Assembly (NCBI RefSeq): GCF_000013345.1
Contig: NC_007777.1
Span: 4,588,001 to 4,652,000, forward strand
Length of the DNA stretch: 64,000 bases
Source: Frankia casuarinae
GTDB lineage: Bacteria > Actinomycetota > Actinomycetes > Frankiales > Frankiaceae
Direction of reading: 5' to 3'
A program made the position numbers and the translations under genes. Under the pieces are notes generated by a model. The model saw nothing but the letters and a program-made list of their open reading frames with translations. It did not search any database and was not told where the DNA came from. Position 1 is the first letter of the stretch. Each line of letters starts with the position of its first letter. Shown piece after piece: positions 25,859 to 34,398 of this stretch.

Positions 25859-27076
25859 TCAACGAAGCGATGCACGGACGACCTCGCGATAGACCTCCTC
25901 GATACGTGGCACCACCCGACTCGCGGTGAATTCTTTCGCACGCTCCTTCGCGGCAGTGCCCATGCGCGCCCGCCTAGTACCATCCGCCAAGAGATGCTCG
26001 ATCGCGTCGTGGAGAGCCACCGGGTCGGCCGGGGGAACCAGGACTCCCTCCCGACCGCCAGTGATCATATCGGCGATGCCTCCCATCGGCGTGGAGATTA
26101 CTGGTGTCCCGGACGCCATAGCCTCGAGGACAACGGTCGGACAGGGATCATGCCAGGTAGATGGCAGAACAGCGAAGCTGGCGTGAGCGAAGGCACGCAT
26201 GATCTCAGCATGAGCTCGCGGCTCGCTCAGAATCACCCCGGGCGGAAAATAGCTCGGTGAATCTGCCGTCCGACGGCCGACAACGAGCAGCGGCGGACGA
26301 TGATCCGGAAGCCTCTCGTAAGCCCCGAGTAGTGCCCCTATCCCTTTGTCCAGGCTCAGATCACCGACGAAAACCAGGTAGCCATCGGAGACGAGCCCGT
26401 CCGGCGGTCCGCCAGGCTCCGCGCCGATGAGCTCGTCGGGGATAAAGTTCGGGACGACCTCATAGGGAATCCGCCCACTGTCCAGCCGGTTGAGCCGGGC
26501 CACGGCGTTGCTCACCGCAAGGTATCGGTCGACGGCCCTGTCGCGCCGTCGTGTGCCACCGCGGTTAGCCGCGAAGGTCAAGGGCCCCACCACCCCGGAG
26601 TAGTGGTTTCTGGTGCATCGTATGCATCGTGACAGTGCTGGGCCGGAGCACACCAGCTCCCCCATAAACATCATCCGCTTAGTGGCACAGACATGGCTGT
26701 AGTCATGCAGGGTGACGACGATCGGGACGTCGAGGTACCTGCGCAGCGGCAGCGCACTGTTCACGATCCAGTTGTGCGCATGGATAACGTCGGGCTTCAC
26801 CTCACGCACGATCCTGGCGATCGCCGCTGCTACTAGCGGATCTGGCACCGGCGGCGCATAGACCCGGTCGGTCGTGTAAAGCAATGGAAGACCTGCGGTT
26901 GTCGGCCGCACTAGACGCACGTCCAAGCCATCCCGCTTCTCGGCCGCCGCCCGAGGGCCAAAAGTTATCACCGTGACGTCGTGGCGTTCAGCCAGTTGCT
27001 TTCCGAGATTGAGGACATGACGTTCCTCCCCACCGACGATCGGCGGAAAGAACTGTGCCAGCAGAATTACCTTCAC
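25859..27076 (-). CDS. Family 4 glycosyltransferase
   Basis: A 405-residue GT-B enzyme: VILLAQFFPPIVGGEERHVL at the start, VFVGDLSLDKGIGALLGAYE opening the donor domain, and STWHDPCPTVVLEAMASGTPV with the E-x7-E-like motif. The N-terminal domain carries a Cys-rich stretch (CSGPALSRCIRCTRNHY) seen in some actinobacterial GT4 proteins, possibly a structural metal site. It precedes the GT-C-like gene by 58 bases and is probably co-transcribed. Confidence 0.89.
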   Translation of the reverse strand: MKVILLAQFFPPIVGGEERHVLNLGKQLAERHDVTVITFGPRAAAEKRDGLDVRLVRPTTAGLPLLYTTDRVYAPPVPDPLVAAAIARIVREVKPDVIHAHNWIVNSALPLRRYLDVPIVVTLHDYSHVCATKRMMFMGELVCSGPALSRCIRCTRNHYSGVVGPLTFAANRGGTRRRDRAVDRYLAVSNAVARLNRLDSGRIPYEVVPNFIPDELIGAEPGGPPDGLVSDGYLVFVGDLSLDKGIGALLGAYERLPDHRPPLLVVGRRTADSPSYFPPGVILSEPRAHAEIMRAFAHASFAVLPSTWHDPCPTVVLEAMASGTPVISTPMGGIADMITGGREGVLVPPADPVALHDAIEHLLADGTRRARMGTAAKERAKEFTASRVVPRIEEVYREVVRASLR

Positions 27077-27284
27077 GATGATCGCGGTCCGGACCCCCGA
27101 GGCGGGACTCTTGACGGTTTGGGTGAAGTCATAAGAGGCGGTCTCGGTTCATGTCGTGGTAGGACCGCCTCATGGGTAGGGGAACTATCAGGCTTCTGAT
27201 ACATCGAAATTTGACCATCCGCCACACCGGCGGAACCGCTCCGCACGGCCCATACTCGGGAACAATCGTCCCGGCACAGGGACA

Positions 27285-28100
27285 TCAGGCCGTTTCTTCG
27301 AAAGCGGGTAGGGCGCTCACCGTTTCGGCACCCCGCTGGATTGGAAGCGGATCGGTCCTAGGATAGATCGCCAATTCAGCCTTCTCGCTCGACGCGGAAG
27401 ACTCGACGAAAATCGTGCGCAACACCCGGAAACCATCCGAGAATGCGTTCAGGTTACTGACCCCATGCAGGCGTGGATGTTCAAAACTCGGGACCTCCGC
27501 TATGCGAAGTCCAGCCCGCACGGCCCGCATGTTGATCAACGTCTCGATCTCGAATCCGTCCCCCCACTGCTTTTGGGGTCCGGCACCGCCTGTGTCCAAG
27601 TCGAAGATGGGGACGACCCGTCGCCAAAAAGCGTTGTAACCGTAGCAGAGGTCGGTGAAGTCCGAGCCAATGAGCATGTTGACCAGGAAGTTCAGGAGAC
27701 GGTTCCCGAGGCGACGGAGACGAGTGATGTCGGCGCTTCCGCCGTTCGCGACGAAACGCGAGCCCTTGGCAAAGTCAGCACCCGCTTCGAGCGCATTAAC
27801 GAACGCAGGAATCTCGCTCGGGTCGGCTGAGCCGTCGGCATCGAGCATGACAATGATGTCACCACTTGCCTGGGCGAACCCACAGGCCAGAGCGTTTCCC
27901 TTGCCACGGCGATTCTGGTGTGTCACGACTATATCCGGCCGAACACGACGAGCGACTTCGACGGTTCCGTCGGTCGAGTGGCCGTCAACCAGAATTATTT
28001 CAGCATCGCCCGGTAGTCGAGCGAGAACATGTGGTAGATTTTTTGCTTCGTTGAGAGTCGGGACGATGATACTGACAGTCGGCGAAATACGGCCTCGCAT
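27285..28100 (-). CDS. Family 2 glycosyltransferase, dolichol-phosphate mannosyltransferase-like
   Basis: A 271-residue GT2 enzyme with VSIIVPTLNEAKNLPHVLAR, IILVDGHSTDGTVE and the metal site VMLDADGSADPSEI. This pattern matches the DPM1 group, which makes polyprenyl-phosphate sugars. That would supply the donor for a GT-C enzyme such as the 665-residue protein two genes downstream; the link is inference. The gene has 208 non-coding bases after it and a ~900-base non-coding region before it, so it may be the first gene of the main island operon. Confidence 0.87.
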   Translation of the reverse strand: MRGRISPTVSIIVPTLNEAKNLPHVLARLPGDAEIILVDGHSTDGTVEVARRVRPDIVVTHQNRRGKGNALACGFAQASGDIIVMLDADGSADPSEIPAFVNALEAGADFAKGSRFVANGGSADITRLRRLGNRLLNFLVNMLIGSDFTDLCYGYNAFWRRVVPIFDLDTGGAGPQKQWGDGFEIETLINMRAVRAGLRIAEVPSFEHPRLHGVSNLNAFSDGFRVLRTIFVESSASSEKAELAIYPRTDPLPIQRGAETVSALPAFEETA

Positions 28101-28330
28101 AAGAGGTCCTCCCGATTTCGATATACTACTGAATTTGGAGTCTTCTCACGCTTCTCGTGCACTAGCGACAGCAAAGCCTGACGGAAATCTGCGGCAATCA
28201 GGAATGGACGGAGCAGGTCGCTAGAAGAGACTGCGAGACAGGACTCGATCAGCGTCCGCTCAGCGAAGCAAAGACTCAACTACCACCCCCGCGACGGCTT
28301 GCCACTTCTTTACGAAAAAAATTAAGCTGA

Positions 28331-28374
28331 GTGCCTCACTTCGCCCCCGATCTCAAAGCGTGCCTCACCTCGCC
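28331..28374. repeat. Direct repeat GTGCCTCACYTCGCC, two copies 29 bases apart
   Basis: GTGCCTCACTTCGCC (28331-28345) and GTGCCTCACCTCGCC (28360-28374) differ at one base and are spaced 29 bases start to start, close to three helical turns. They lie in the AT-rich leader region of the polysaccharide operon and could be regulator sites. Confidence 0.55.
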
Positions 28375-28406
28375 AAGAAGCGCCGTCGCGTGCGGTAAGT
28401 GTACCA

Positions 28407-28427
28407 GGTAACCTTCTACAGGTTACC
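28407..28427. promoter_or_regulatory. Candidate operator: 8-bp inverted repeat, 5-bp spacer
   Basis: GGTAACCT and AGGTTACC are perfectly complementary around TCTAC. The size and symmetry fit a dimeric regulator site, about 310 bases upstream of the first glycosyltransferase gene. GGTA-AGTG-TACC just before it (28394-28405) repeats part of the pattern. Confidence 0.45.
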
Positions 28428-28997
28428 CCTATGGGCGTCGCCAACAGAGTGTGCACTGCAACACTATACGAAGACACACCGGATCACCGCTCCAACCCCC
28501 CTAGATCGCTACTCTCTGTAGGACTCAACTCCCGTTCACCCTCCCGCCGACACCGCGGCACCAGCATTCGAGACGGCCATCGGTGTCTTCATTTTGCTGC
28601 CACGACCCTCCACCGCAAGCAAGAAGTTGATGGGGGAGACGGCCAGAGATGGGCCCACGATCTGCTTCGCAGAGCATCCTTTGATGCATCTCCGCTCGGC
28701 CAGCGAGATAGAGCCGCCGAGCCAGGTGGGTCTCAGGCCAGGCGCAACAACGCGTCGTCGATCCGGTTAGAGTCCGACACGTCTCCCCGATCGACGGTGG
28801 GTCACACAGCTCCTCGCGCGCCCGACACCAATCGTCAGATCGCCCGGCATGCTGAGCTACCGGTCGTTGACGGGTTCCGGCTGGCAGGCTGCACGAGTCC
28901 TTGCCTGGGGCAGGACGGGACAAGCCAAAGTGATCATTTTCGGCAAACATCCCGGGACCCGCGGTCCCAAATACTCCCCGAAGGCCCCGGCCAACCG

Positions 28998-29031
28998 TCC
29001 CGGGAGGATCCCGTTCGGGATCCTCCCGGGA
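28998..29031 (-). terminator. Perfect long hairpin downstream of the priming transferase gene
   Basis: Sixteen-base arms beginning TCCCGGGAGGATCC are perfectly complementary around a two-base centre, 65 bases beyond the stop of the priming transferase. No T-run follows. A smaller GGGACC-CGC-GGTCCC hairpin lies about 30 bases further on. Both would isolate that gene from the rest of the island. Confidence 0.65.
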
Positions 29032-29095
29032 GAGAACCCGGACGACACCCAAGATCGCGAATCACGTCAGAGTACTGCCACTACGTGAGGAAGGC

Positions 29096-30709
29096 TCAGT
29101 ACGCACCCTCGCGGCGCAGGACCGCGAACACGGTGCGCCAGAGGATGTAGAAGTCGAGGGGCAGCGACCAGTTCTGCACGTACCGCAGATCCAACCGCAC
29201 CGACTCGTCCCATTCGAGGTCCGACCGGCCGCTGATCTGCCACAGGCCGGTCAGCCCCGGCTTCACCATCAGCCGGCGGTGCACGTCGTCCTCGTAGCGG
29301 GCGACCTCCGACGGCAGCGGCGGACGCGGCCCCACCAGCGACATCGTGCCGTTCGCGACGTTGAGCAGCTGCGGCAGCTCGTCGAGCGACCACTTGCGCA
29401 GGAACTTCCCGACCTTGGTGATCCGCGGGTCGTCACGCATCTTGAACAGCAGCCCCTCGGCCCGCTCGTTGCGCGACTCCAGCTCCGCCTTGCGCGCCTC
29501 CGCGTCGACGTACATCGACCGGAACTTGTACATGGTGAAGTGCTCACCACCCCGGCCGACCCGGATCTGCTTGAAAATGGCCGGCCCACGACTGGTCAGG
29601 CGCACCGCCAGCGCCAGGGCCAGGAACAACGGCGCGCACAGCAGGAGAACCCCCGCGGCCACACTGCGGTCGAACAGGCCCTTCATGGCCCGCCGCGCGC
29701 CGGTGAGCTCCGGCTCCTCGATGTGCAGCAGCGGCAGCCCGGCCACCGGACGAATCGAGATCCGCGGCCCGGTCACGTCGGTCAGCGCCGAGGAGACCAG
29801 CACGTCGACGTCGCTGCCCTCCAGCGTCCACAGCACCCGGCGCAACGTCTCGCCGTCCATCTGCGGACTGATGGCAACCGTGGTGGCGTACGTCGCCCGG
29901 ATGGCCGTGTGCAGGGTTTCCGAGGTGCCGACGATCGGCACCCCGAGCAGGTCGAACCCACTGCGTTCCGGGGAGTCGTGACTGTGCCGGCCGGGCGAGC
30001 GGTCGAGCACGACACCGACGACCGACCAACCCGACGTCGGATCCCGCTGGGCCAGCCGGACCAACGCCGCCGCGGAGTCCCCCGCCCCGACCACCAGCAC
30101 CCGGTGCAGGCAGCGGCCCGCCCGGCGCATCCGGTGCAGGTAGCCGCGCGCGGTGGCGCGGCCGGCCACGGTCAGCAGCAGCGCCGTCGGGAAGGCGATC
30201 AGCACGTAGGCACGCGCGAGCTCGGCCTTGGTCGCATAGGACAGGACGGCCACCACCGCGGTGAGCTGCGCGGCGGCGTTGAGGACCCGGCGGAACTCCT
30301 CCGAGCCGCTGCCGAGGAACCGGCTCTCGTACGCCCGGCTCAGGTACATCGACAACACCCACGCGACGGGCAGCAGGATCGACATGGCGACATACGGCGT
30401 CGCGGAGACCGGCTTCAGGTCGAACTCAACCAGTCCGCCGAACCGGACCAGGTAGGCCACTCCCGCCGCGACCACGCAGGCGGCCGCGTCGGAACCCACG
30501 AGCAGCCAGCCGTACGGCCGTTCCCAGCGAACCTTCGCCCGGTAGTCGACGACACCGTCGGATGTTCCGTCCGCGCCGGGGCCCGCGCCCACCTCGTACC
30601 CGTCGTACCGGGCGGGCTCATCGGCCCCGTCCAGCGGTTTCGGGATGGCATCCGTGCCCGGCCCCGCGGCCAACCCCACCTGTGCATGGCTGAAGACAGT
30701 GTCCGTCAC
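29096..30709 (-). CDS. Priming polyprenyl glycosylphosphotransferase (exopolysaccharide initiation)
   Basis: A ~537-residue WbaP/WcaJ-like enzyme that moves a sugar-1-phosphate from a nucleotide sugar to undecaprenyl phosphate, the first step of polysaccharide assembly. The N-terminal half has about four or five membrane helices and a CoA-binding-like Rossmann domain (VLVVGAGDSAAALVRLAQ). The C-terminal catalytic domain begins MKGLFDRSVAAGVLLL and contains MYKFRSM, LRKWSLDELPQLLNV, SLVGPRPPLPSEV and KPGLTGLWQISGRSDL, all intact. The GTG at 30709 has a GGGGGG stretch eight bases upstream. It is separated from the other island genes by hairpins. Confidence 0.93.
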   Translation of the reverse strand: MTDTVFSHAQVGLAAGPGTDAIPKPLDGADEPARYDGYEVGAGPGADGTSDGVVDYRAKVRWERPYGWLLVGSDAAACVVAAGVAYLVRFGGLVEFDLKPVSATPYVAMSILLPVAWVLSMYLSRAYESRFLGSGSEEFRRVLNAAAQLTAVVAVLSYATKAELARAYVLIAFPTALLLTVAGRATARGYLHRMRRAGRCLHRVLVVGAGDSAAALVRLAQRDPTSGWSVVGVVLDRSPGRHSHDSPERSGFDLLGVPIVGTSETLHTAIRATYATTVAISPQMDGETLRRVLWTLEGSDVDVLVSSALTDVTGPRISIRPVAGLPLLHIEEPELTGARRAMKGLFDRSVAAGVLLLCAPLFLALALAVRLTSRGPAIFKQIRVGRGGEHFTMYKFRSMYVDAEARKAELESRNERAEGLLFKMRDDPRITKVGKFLRKWSLDELPQLLNVANGTMSLVGPRPPLPSEVARYEDDVHRRLMVKPGLTGLWQISGRSDLEWDESVRLDLRYVQNWSLPLDFYILWRTVFAVLRREGAY

Positions 30710-31020
30710 CTGGCAGACCCCCCACGGCCGCAACATCTTCGGACCGACGACGACGGGGGGAGCGCTGCTTGGCGCCGACCACGCGTGTCACCTGCGTATC
30801 GACGTGCCCAGGCCTGGTGCCGAGCCCCCGAACCCGCCGCACCACCGGCCATCCGGACCCCCCATCCGACCGGCACCGCACATACGCGAGTAACTCTAAC
30901 GTGCCGAGATAGGAGGATCCACGACGTCAACCCCGATGACTCATACGCGTAACAAAAATCGCGACTAGGCGGTCAAGGGACACGACAGTCAGGAGACACA
31001 ACAGTCAGGAGACACAACAG
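30710..31020. other. Intergenic region between dapE and the priming transferase
   Basis: These 311 bases hold no gene that I can support. The dapE-proximal end is a 16-base tandem repeat; the middle (30890-30970) is less GC-rich than the genes around it and probably holds the promoter of the priming transferase. Confidence 0.5.
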
Positions 31021-31034
31021 TCAGGAGACACCGG
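30979..31034. repeat. 16-bp tandem repeat, 3.5 copies, spanning the dapE stop codon
   Basis: GACACRACAGTCAGGA repeats at 30979, 30995 and 31011, with a partial fourth copy. The dapE stop (31021-31023) lies inside the third unit. Unit length is not a multiple of three, so only the copy inside the gene is coding. Confidence 0.9.
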
Positions 31035-32100
31035 ACAGGTACGCCCGTAGCAGCCGCTCGGCCTCGTCGATCGCGGCGAGCTCGACGTACTCGTCCCGGG
31101 CATGGGCCAGGTTGGGATCGCCCGGCCCGTAGTTGAGCGCCGGGATCCCGAGCTCGGCGAAGCGCGCCACGTCCGTCCAGCCGTACTTCGCCACCGGCAC
31201 ACGACCGGTGGCGGCGACGAACGCCGCCGCGTGCGGGGCGGCGAGCCCGGGCAGCGCCCCGCCGACGAGATCGGTGACCTCGACGTCGTAGCCACCCAGC
31301 ACCTCGCGAACATGCGCCACCGCCTCGTCGGGGCCCCGGTCCGGAGCGAACCGGAAGTTCACCGTGACCTGGCACCGGTCGGGGATCACGTTGCCCGCCA
31401 CCCCACCGTCGATCCGCACCGCGCAGAGCCCCTCACGGTAAGTGCAGCCGTCCAGCGTCACCGTCCGCGCCCGGTAGCCGGCGAGGCGGCGGAGCAGATC
31501 GCCGGCCTTGTGGATGGCGTTGTCCCCGAGCCACGACCGGGCCGAGTGCGCCCGGGTGCCGGGAAGCGTCACGACCACCCGCAGGGTGCCCTGGCAACCC
31601 GCCTCGATCTCGCCGGAGGTCGGTTCCATCAGGATGGCCAGATCCGCATCCAGCCAGTCCCGGTGCCGGGCGGCGAGCCGACGCAGCCCGTTGCGGGCCG
31701 CCTCGACCTCCTCGTGGTCATAGCAGACCCAGGTGACGTCGTGGCTCATCGCGCCGGGCGTGGCGACCGGGAGCGTGGCCGCGAGCCGCAGCGCGACCGC
31801 GACCCCTGCCTTCATGTCCGACGTCCCGCAGCCGTAGAGCCGCCCGCCCACCACACGCGAGGGCAGGTTGCCCGCCAGCGGAACGGTGTCCAGATGGCCG
31901 GCAAGCAGGATCCGGCCGGGCAGCCCCAGCTCGGTCCTGGCCACCACGGCGTCACCGTCCCGGTCAACCCGCAGCCCGTCCACCGCGGTGAGCGCCTTCT
32001 CCACCGCGCCCGCGAGGGCGGCCTCGTCCCCACTCACCGAGGGCACGTCAACCAGCGCCCGGGTCAGCTCGCCGACGGGCGCCGTGAGGTCGAGGCTCAT
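31021..32100 (-). CDS. dapE: Succinyl-diaminopimelate desuccinylase
   Basis: A ~359-residue M20-family metallopeptidase that hydrolyses N-succinyl-LL-diaminopimelate to LL-diaminopimelate in lysine and peptidoglycan precursor synthesis. [11 protein letters not shown] and [12 protein letters not shown] carry the first metal His and the bridging Asp; [15 protein letters not shown] has the catalytic Glu-Glu; the C-terminal metal His has to come from the [17 protein letters not shown] segment. The ATG at 32100 (AGGGTG upstream) is preferred over the GTG at 32121. It lies beside dapD and near dapC, so the succinylase branch is nearly complete in this window. Confidence 0.93.
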   Translation of the reverse strand: MSLDLTAPVGELTRALVDVPSVSGDEAALAGAVEKALTAVDGLRVDRDGDAVVARTELGLPGRILLAGHLDTVPLAGNLPSRVVGGRLYGCGTSDMKAGVAVALRLAATLPVATPGAMSHDVTWVCYDHEEVEAARNGLRRLAARHRDWLDADLAILMEPTSGEIEAGCQGTLRVVVTLPGTRAHSARSWLGDNAIHKAGDLLRRLAGYRARTVTLDGCTYREGLCAVRIDGGVAGNVIPDRCQVTVNFRFAPDRGPDEAVAHVREVLGGYDVEVTDLVGGALPGLAAPHAAAFVAATGRVPVAKYGWTDVARFAELGIPALNYGPGDPNLAHARDEYVELAAIDEAERLLRAYLSGVS

Positions 32101-32131
32101 GCCGTCACACCCTACGGTCACCGGGCCAGCG

Positions 32132-32205
32132 GATCGTTAACCGGCGATAAGATCATTAACCGGCGACAGGACGCCAGCCGGCAACAAGATCGTTAGCCGG
32201 CGACG
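32132..32205. repeat. 18-19-bp repeat, about four copies, between dapE and dapD, spanning the dapD stop
   Basis: GATCRTTARCCGGCGAYA-type units lie at 32132, 32151 and 32188, with a diverged one at 32170. The dapD stop (32193-32195) is within the last unit. Confidence 0.8.
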
Positions 32206-33035
32206 CCATGCTCCCGCAGGATGTCGTTCAACGCCAGCTTGTCGTGGATCTCGCCCTCGGCGAGCGTCCGCAGCACCAGGATGCAGGGCATCGCGAACTC
32301 TCCGCCCGGGAACGACTTCACCCGGTTGGAACCGACCGCGACCGCCCGCTCCGGGATCTCCCCGCGCGGGTACTCCGCGCCGGTCGTGGCGTCGAAGACA
32401 TGGGTGGAGGCGGTCAGGATCGCCCCGGCGCCGAGCTTGGCCCCGCGGCGCACCCGCGCGCCGTCCACCACCATGCAGCGACTGCCGACGAAGGCGTCGT
32501 CCTCGACGACGACGGGGACCGCGTTCGGCGGCTCCAGGACCCCGCCGAGCCCGACCCCACCGGACAGGTGCACGTTGCGGCCGACCTGGGCGCAGGATCC
32601 GACCGTGGCCCAGGTGTCGACGAGGGTGCCGGCGCCGACGTAGCCGCCGATGTTGGTGTAGCTCGGCATGAGGACGGCCCCGGGCTCGACGTGCGCGCCC
32701 CAGCGCACGATCGCGCCCGGTACCACCCGCACGCTGTCGAACCGGGTCTTGAGCGGCACCCGGTCATGGAAGTGGAAGTCGCCCGCGGACGACTCGACCA
32801 TGGCGAGAACCTTGAAGGACAGCAGGATCGCCCGCTTGGCCCGCTCGTCAACGGCGACCGAGCCGTCCACGGTGACCGTGGCGACCCGGGCCACTCCCGC
32901 ATCGATGGCGTCGACGGCGGCCACCACGATCTTGCGGGCGTCGGCGTCGGCGGGGGTCAGCTCCGCCCGCCGTTCCCACAGTTCGTCGACGGCGGGATCG
33001 ATCGGAGAGTCGAGGGATGTGTTCGAGGCGCTCAC
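32193..33035 (-). CDS. dapD: Tetrahydrodipicolinate N-succinyltransferase, actinobacterial type
   Basis: A ~280-residue enzyme that transfers succinyl from succinyl-CoA to tetrahydrodipicolinate. An N-terminal alpha/beta domain is followed by a left-handed beta-helix of hexapeptides from about residue 115: GAIVRWGAHVEPGAVLMPSY, NIGGYVGAGTLVDTWATVG, VGRNVHLSGGVGLGGVLEP. The length and sequence match the actinobacterial DapD subfamily rather than the E. coli one. The GTG at 33035 has an AGGGTCGGG site; an earlier in-frame start is less likely. It is 92 bases upstream of dapE, on the same strand. Confidence 0.94.
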   Translation of the reverse strand: MSASNTSLDSPIDPAVDELWERRAELTPADADARKIVVAAVDAIDAGVARVATVTVDGSVAVDERAKRAILLSFKVLAMVESSAGDFHFHDRVPLKTRFDSVRVVPGAIVRWGAHVEPGAVLMPSYTNIGGYVGAGTLVDTWATVGSCAQVGRNVHLSGGVGLGGVLEPPNAVPVVVEDDAFVGSRCMVVDGARVRRGAKLGAGAILTASTHVFDATTGAEYPRGEIPERAVAVGSNRVKSFPGGEFAMPCILVLRTLAEGEIHDKLALNDILREHGVAG

Positions 33036-33100
33036 AAGCCCGACCCTACGAGGTGACCCCGGCCGCACGAGATGGCGGGGCCGCGGATCCGGGCCGGGTG

Positions 33101-34339
33101 CTAACGGATGTCCGGCTCGGCACCCCCATAGCTGCCCTGAGTGACCGGCTGACCGTAGTCGGGCCGAGCGCCATGGCCGGGCCGAGCGCCATGGTCAGGC
33201 CGAGCGCCACGGCCGGGCCGAGCGCCATGGCCGGGCCGAGCGCCATGGCCGGGCTGCCCCGTGGCGGCGACCGGCGACAGCATCGTCATCCGCTCGGGAA
33301 CAGTCGCCACCTGCGAGTCCGCGGCGGTCAGGGCGATCCGGACGTGATACCGGCCAGCCTCCCCGTAAAACGTCCCGGGCGCGACGAGTATCCCGACCTC
33401 GGCCAGCGCGTCCACCGTGGCCCAGGCCTCCTCACCCCGGGTTGCCCACAGGTAGAGGCCGGCCTCGCTGTGATCGATGGTGAAACCCGCGACCGCGAGC
33501 GCCGCCGCGAGGACGGCCCGCCGGTTGGCGTAGCGCGCCCGCTGATCCGCCACATGCATGTCGTCGGCGTACGCAGCCGCCATGGCGGCCTGCACGGGCG
33601 TCGGCATCATGAAGCCGGCGTGCTTGCGGACCGCGAGGAGACCCTCGACCAGGGCCGGGTCACCGGTGACGAACCCGGCCCGGTAGCCCGCGAGGTTGGA
33701 CCGCTTCGACAGCGAATGCACCGCCAGCAGTCCCTCGTGGGAGCCGCCGCACACGTCGGGGTGCAGCACCGAGACGGGCCGGCTCTCCCAGCCCAGCTCG
33801 ATGTAGCACTCGTCGCTGGCGACGATCACACCGCGCTCCCGCGCCCAGGTGACCACGGCGCGCATCTCGTCGACCGTGAGCACCCGCCCGGTCGGGTTCC
33901 CCGGCGAGTTCAACCAGATCAGGGTCACCCCGTCGGCCGGGCCCGCCACCGGTTCGCAGCGGGCGAGCAGCGCGCCGACCTCGTAGGTTGGATAGGCCGG
34001 GGTCGGCACCCACACCCGGTCACCGGGTTCGAGCCCGAGCTGACCGGGGAGCTGGGCCACCAGTTCCTTCGTCCCGAGCACGGGCAGCACCGCGCCCGGG
34101 TCGACGAGCACGCCGAGCCGGCGGGCCAGCCAGCCGGCCGCCGCCTCGCGCAGCTCCGGGGTACCCGCGGTCAGCGGGTACCCCGGAGCGTCAGCGGAGC
34201 CGGCCAGCGCCTGCTGCACGACGGCCGGCGTGGCGTCGACCGGAGTACCCACCGAGAGGTCGACCAACCCATAGGGATGCAGCCGGGCCTTCTCCTTGAA
34301 GGAGACCAGCTGGTCCCACGGGAAGTCGGGCAGTCGCAC
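33101..34339 (-). CDS. dapC: Succinyldiaminopimelate transaminase
   Basis: A class I PLP aminotransferase of about 412 residues. VWVPTPAYPTYEVGALL, LNSPGNPTGRVLT (substrate carboxylate site), ASDECYIELGW (Asp and Tyr contacting PLP) and HSLSKRSNLAGYRAGFV with the Schiff-base Lys are all present, as is the terminal Arg in YHVRIALT. It converts N-succinyl-2-amino-6-ketopimelate to succinyl-diaminopimelate. The GTG at 34339 is the first reasonable start after the ferredoxin gene but has no strong ribosome site. The last ~45 residues are GHGARP repeats absent from homologues. Gene order ferredoxin-dapC is as in mycobacteria. Confidence 0.9.
   Translation of the reverse strand: MRLPDFPWDQLVSFKEKARLHPYGLVDLSVGTPVDATPAVVQQALAGSADAPGYPLTAGTPELREAAAGWLARRLGVLVDPGAVLPVLGTKELVAQLPGQLGLEPGDRVWVPTPAYPTYEVGALLARCEPVAGPADGVTLIWLNSPGNPTGRVLTVDEMRAVVTWARERGVIVASDECYIELGWESRPVSVLHPDVCGGSHEGLLAVHSLSKRSNLAGYRAGFVTGDPALVEGLLAVRKHAGFMMPTPVQAAMAAAYADDMHVADQRARYANRRAVLAAALAVAGFTIDHSEAGLYLWATRGEEAWATVDALAEVGILVAPGTFYGEAGRYHVRIALTAADSQVATVPERMTMLSPVAATGQPGHGARPGHGARPGRGARPDHGARPGHGARPDYGQPVTQGSYGGAEPDIR
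33161..33250. repeat. 18-bp tandem repeat, five copies, at the 3' end of dapC
   Basis: GGGCCGAGCGCCATGGCC-like units at 33161, 33179, 33197, 33215 and 33233 encode GHGARP (variants GRGARP, DHGARP). They form a basic C-terminal tail beyond the catalytic domain. Confidence 0.93.
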
Positions 34340-34398
34340 CCGGGACCGGGCCGGTGACCGCGGGACTCCGGAGATGTTGCCGGGTCTCCCAGGGCCGC

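Larger units (their letters stand above)
28101..28997. other. Long non-coding region upstream of the main polysaccharide operon
   Basis: About 900 bases without a convincing gene: open frames on both strands have no recognisable motifs or ribosome sites. It is AT-richer near 28300-28450 (poly-A/T at 28314-28325), and contains a 15-base direct repeat and a 21-base inverted repeat, listed separately. It is the most likely promoter and control region for the minus-strand island. A decayed gene between 28430 and 28990 is possible but I cannot name one. Confidence 0.5.

Noticed and set aside
28525-29052. 175-residue minus-strand frame between the priming transferase and the DPM1-like gene
   Set aside because: No recognisable motif, includes the terminator hairpin, no ribosome site. 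A decayed gene remains possible but cannot be supported.
28101-29095. Searched for a transposase or integrase that could explain insertion of the polysaccharide island
   Set aside because: No DDE, HUH or tyrosine recombinase motif, tRNA gene or flanking repeat was seen on either side.
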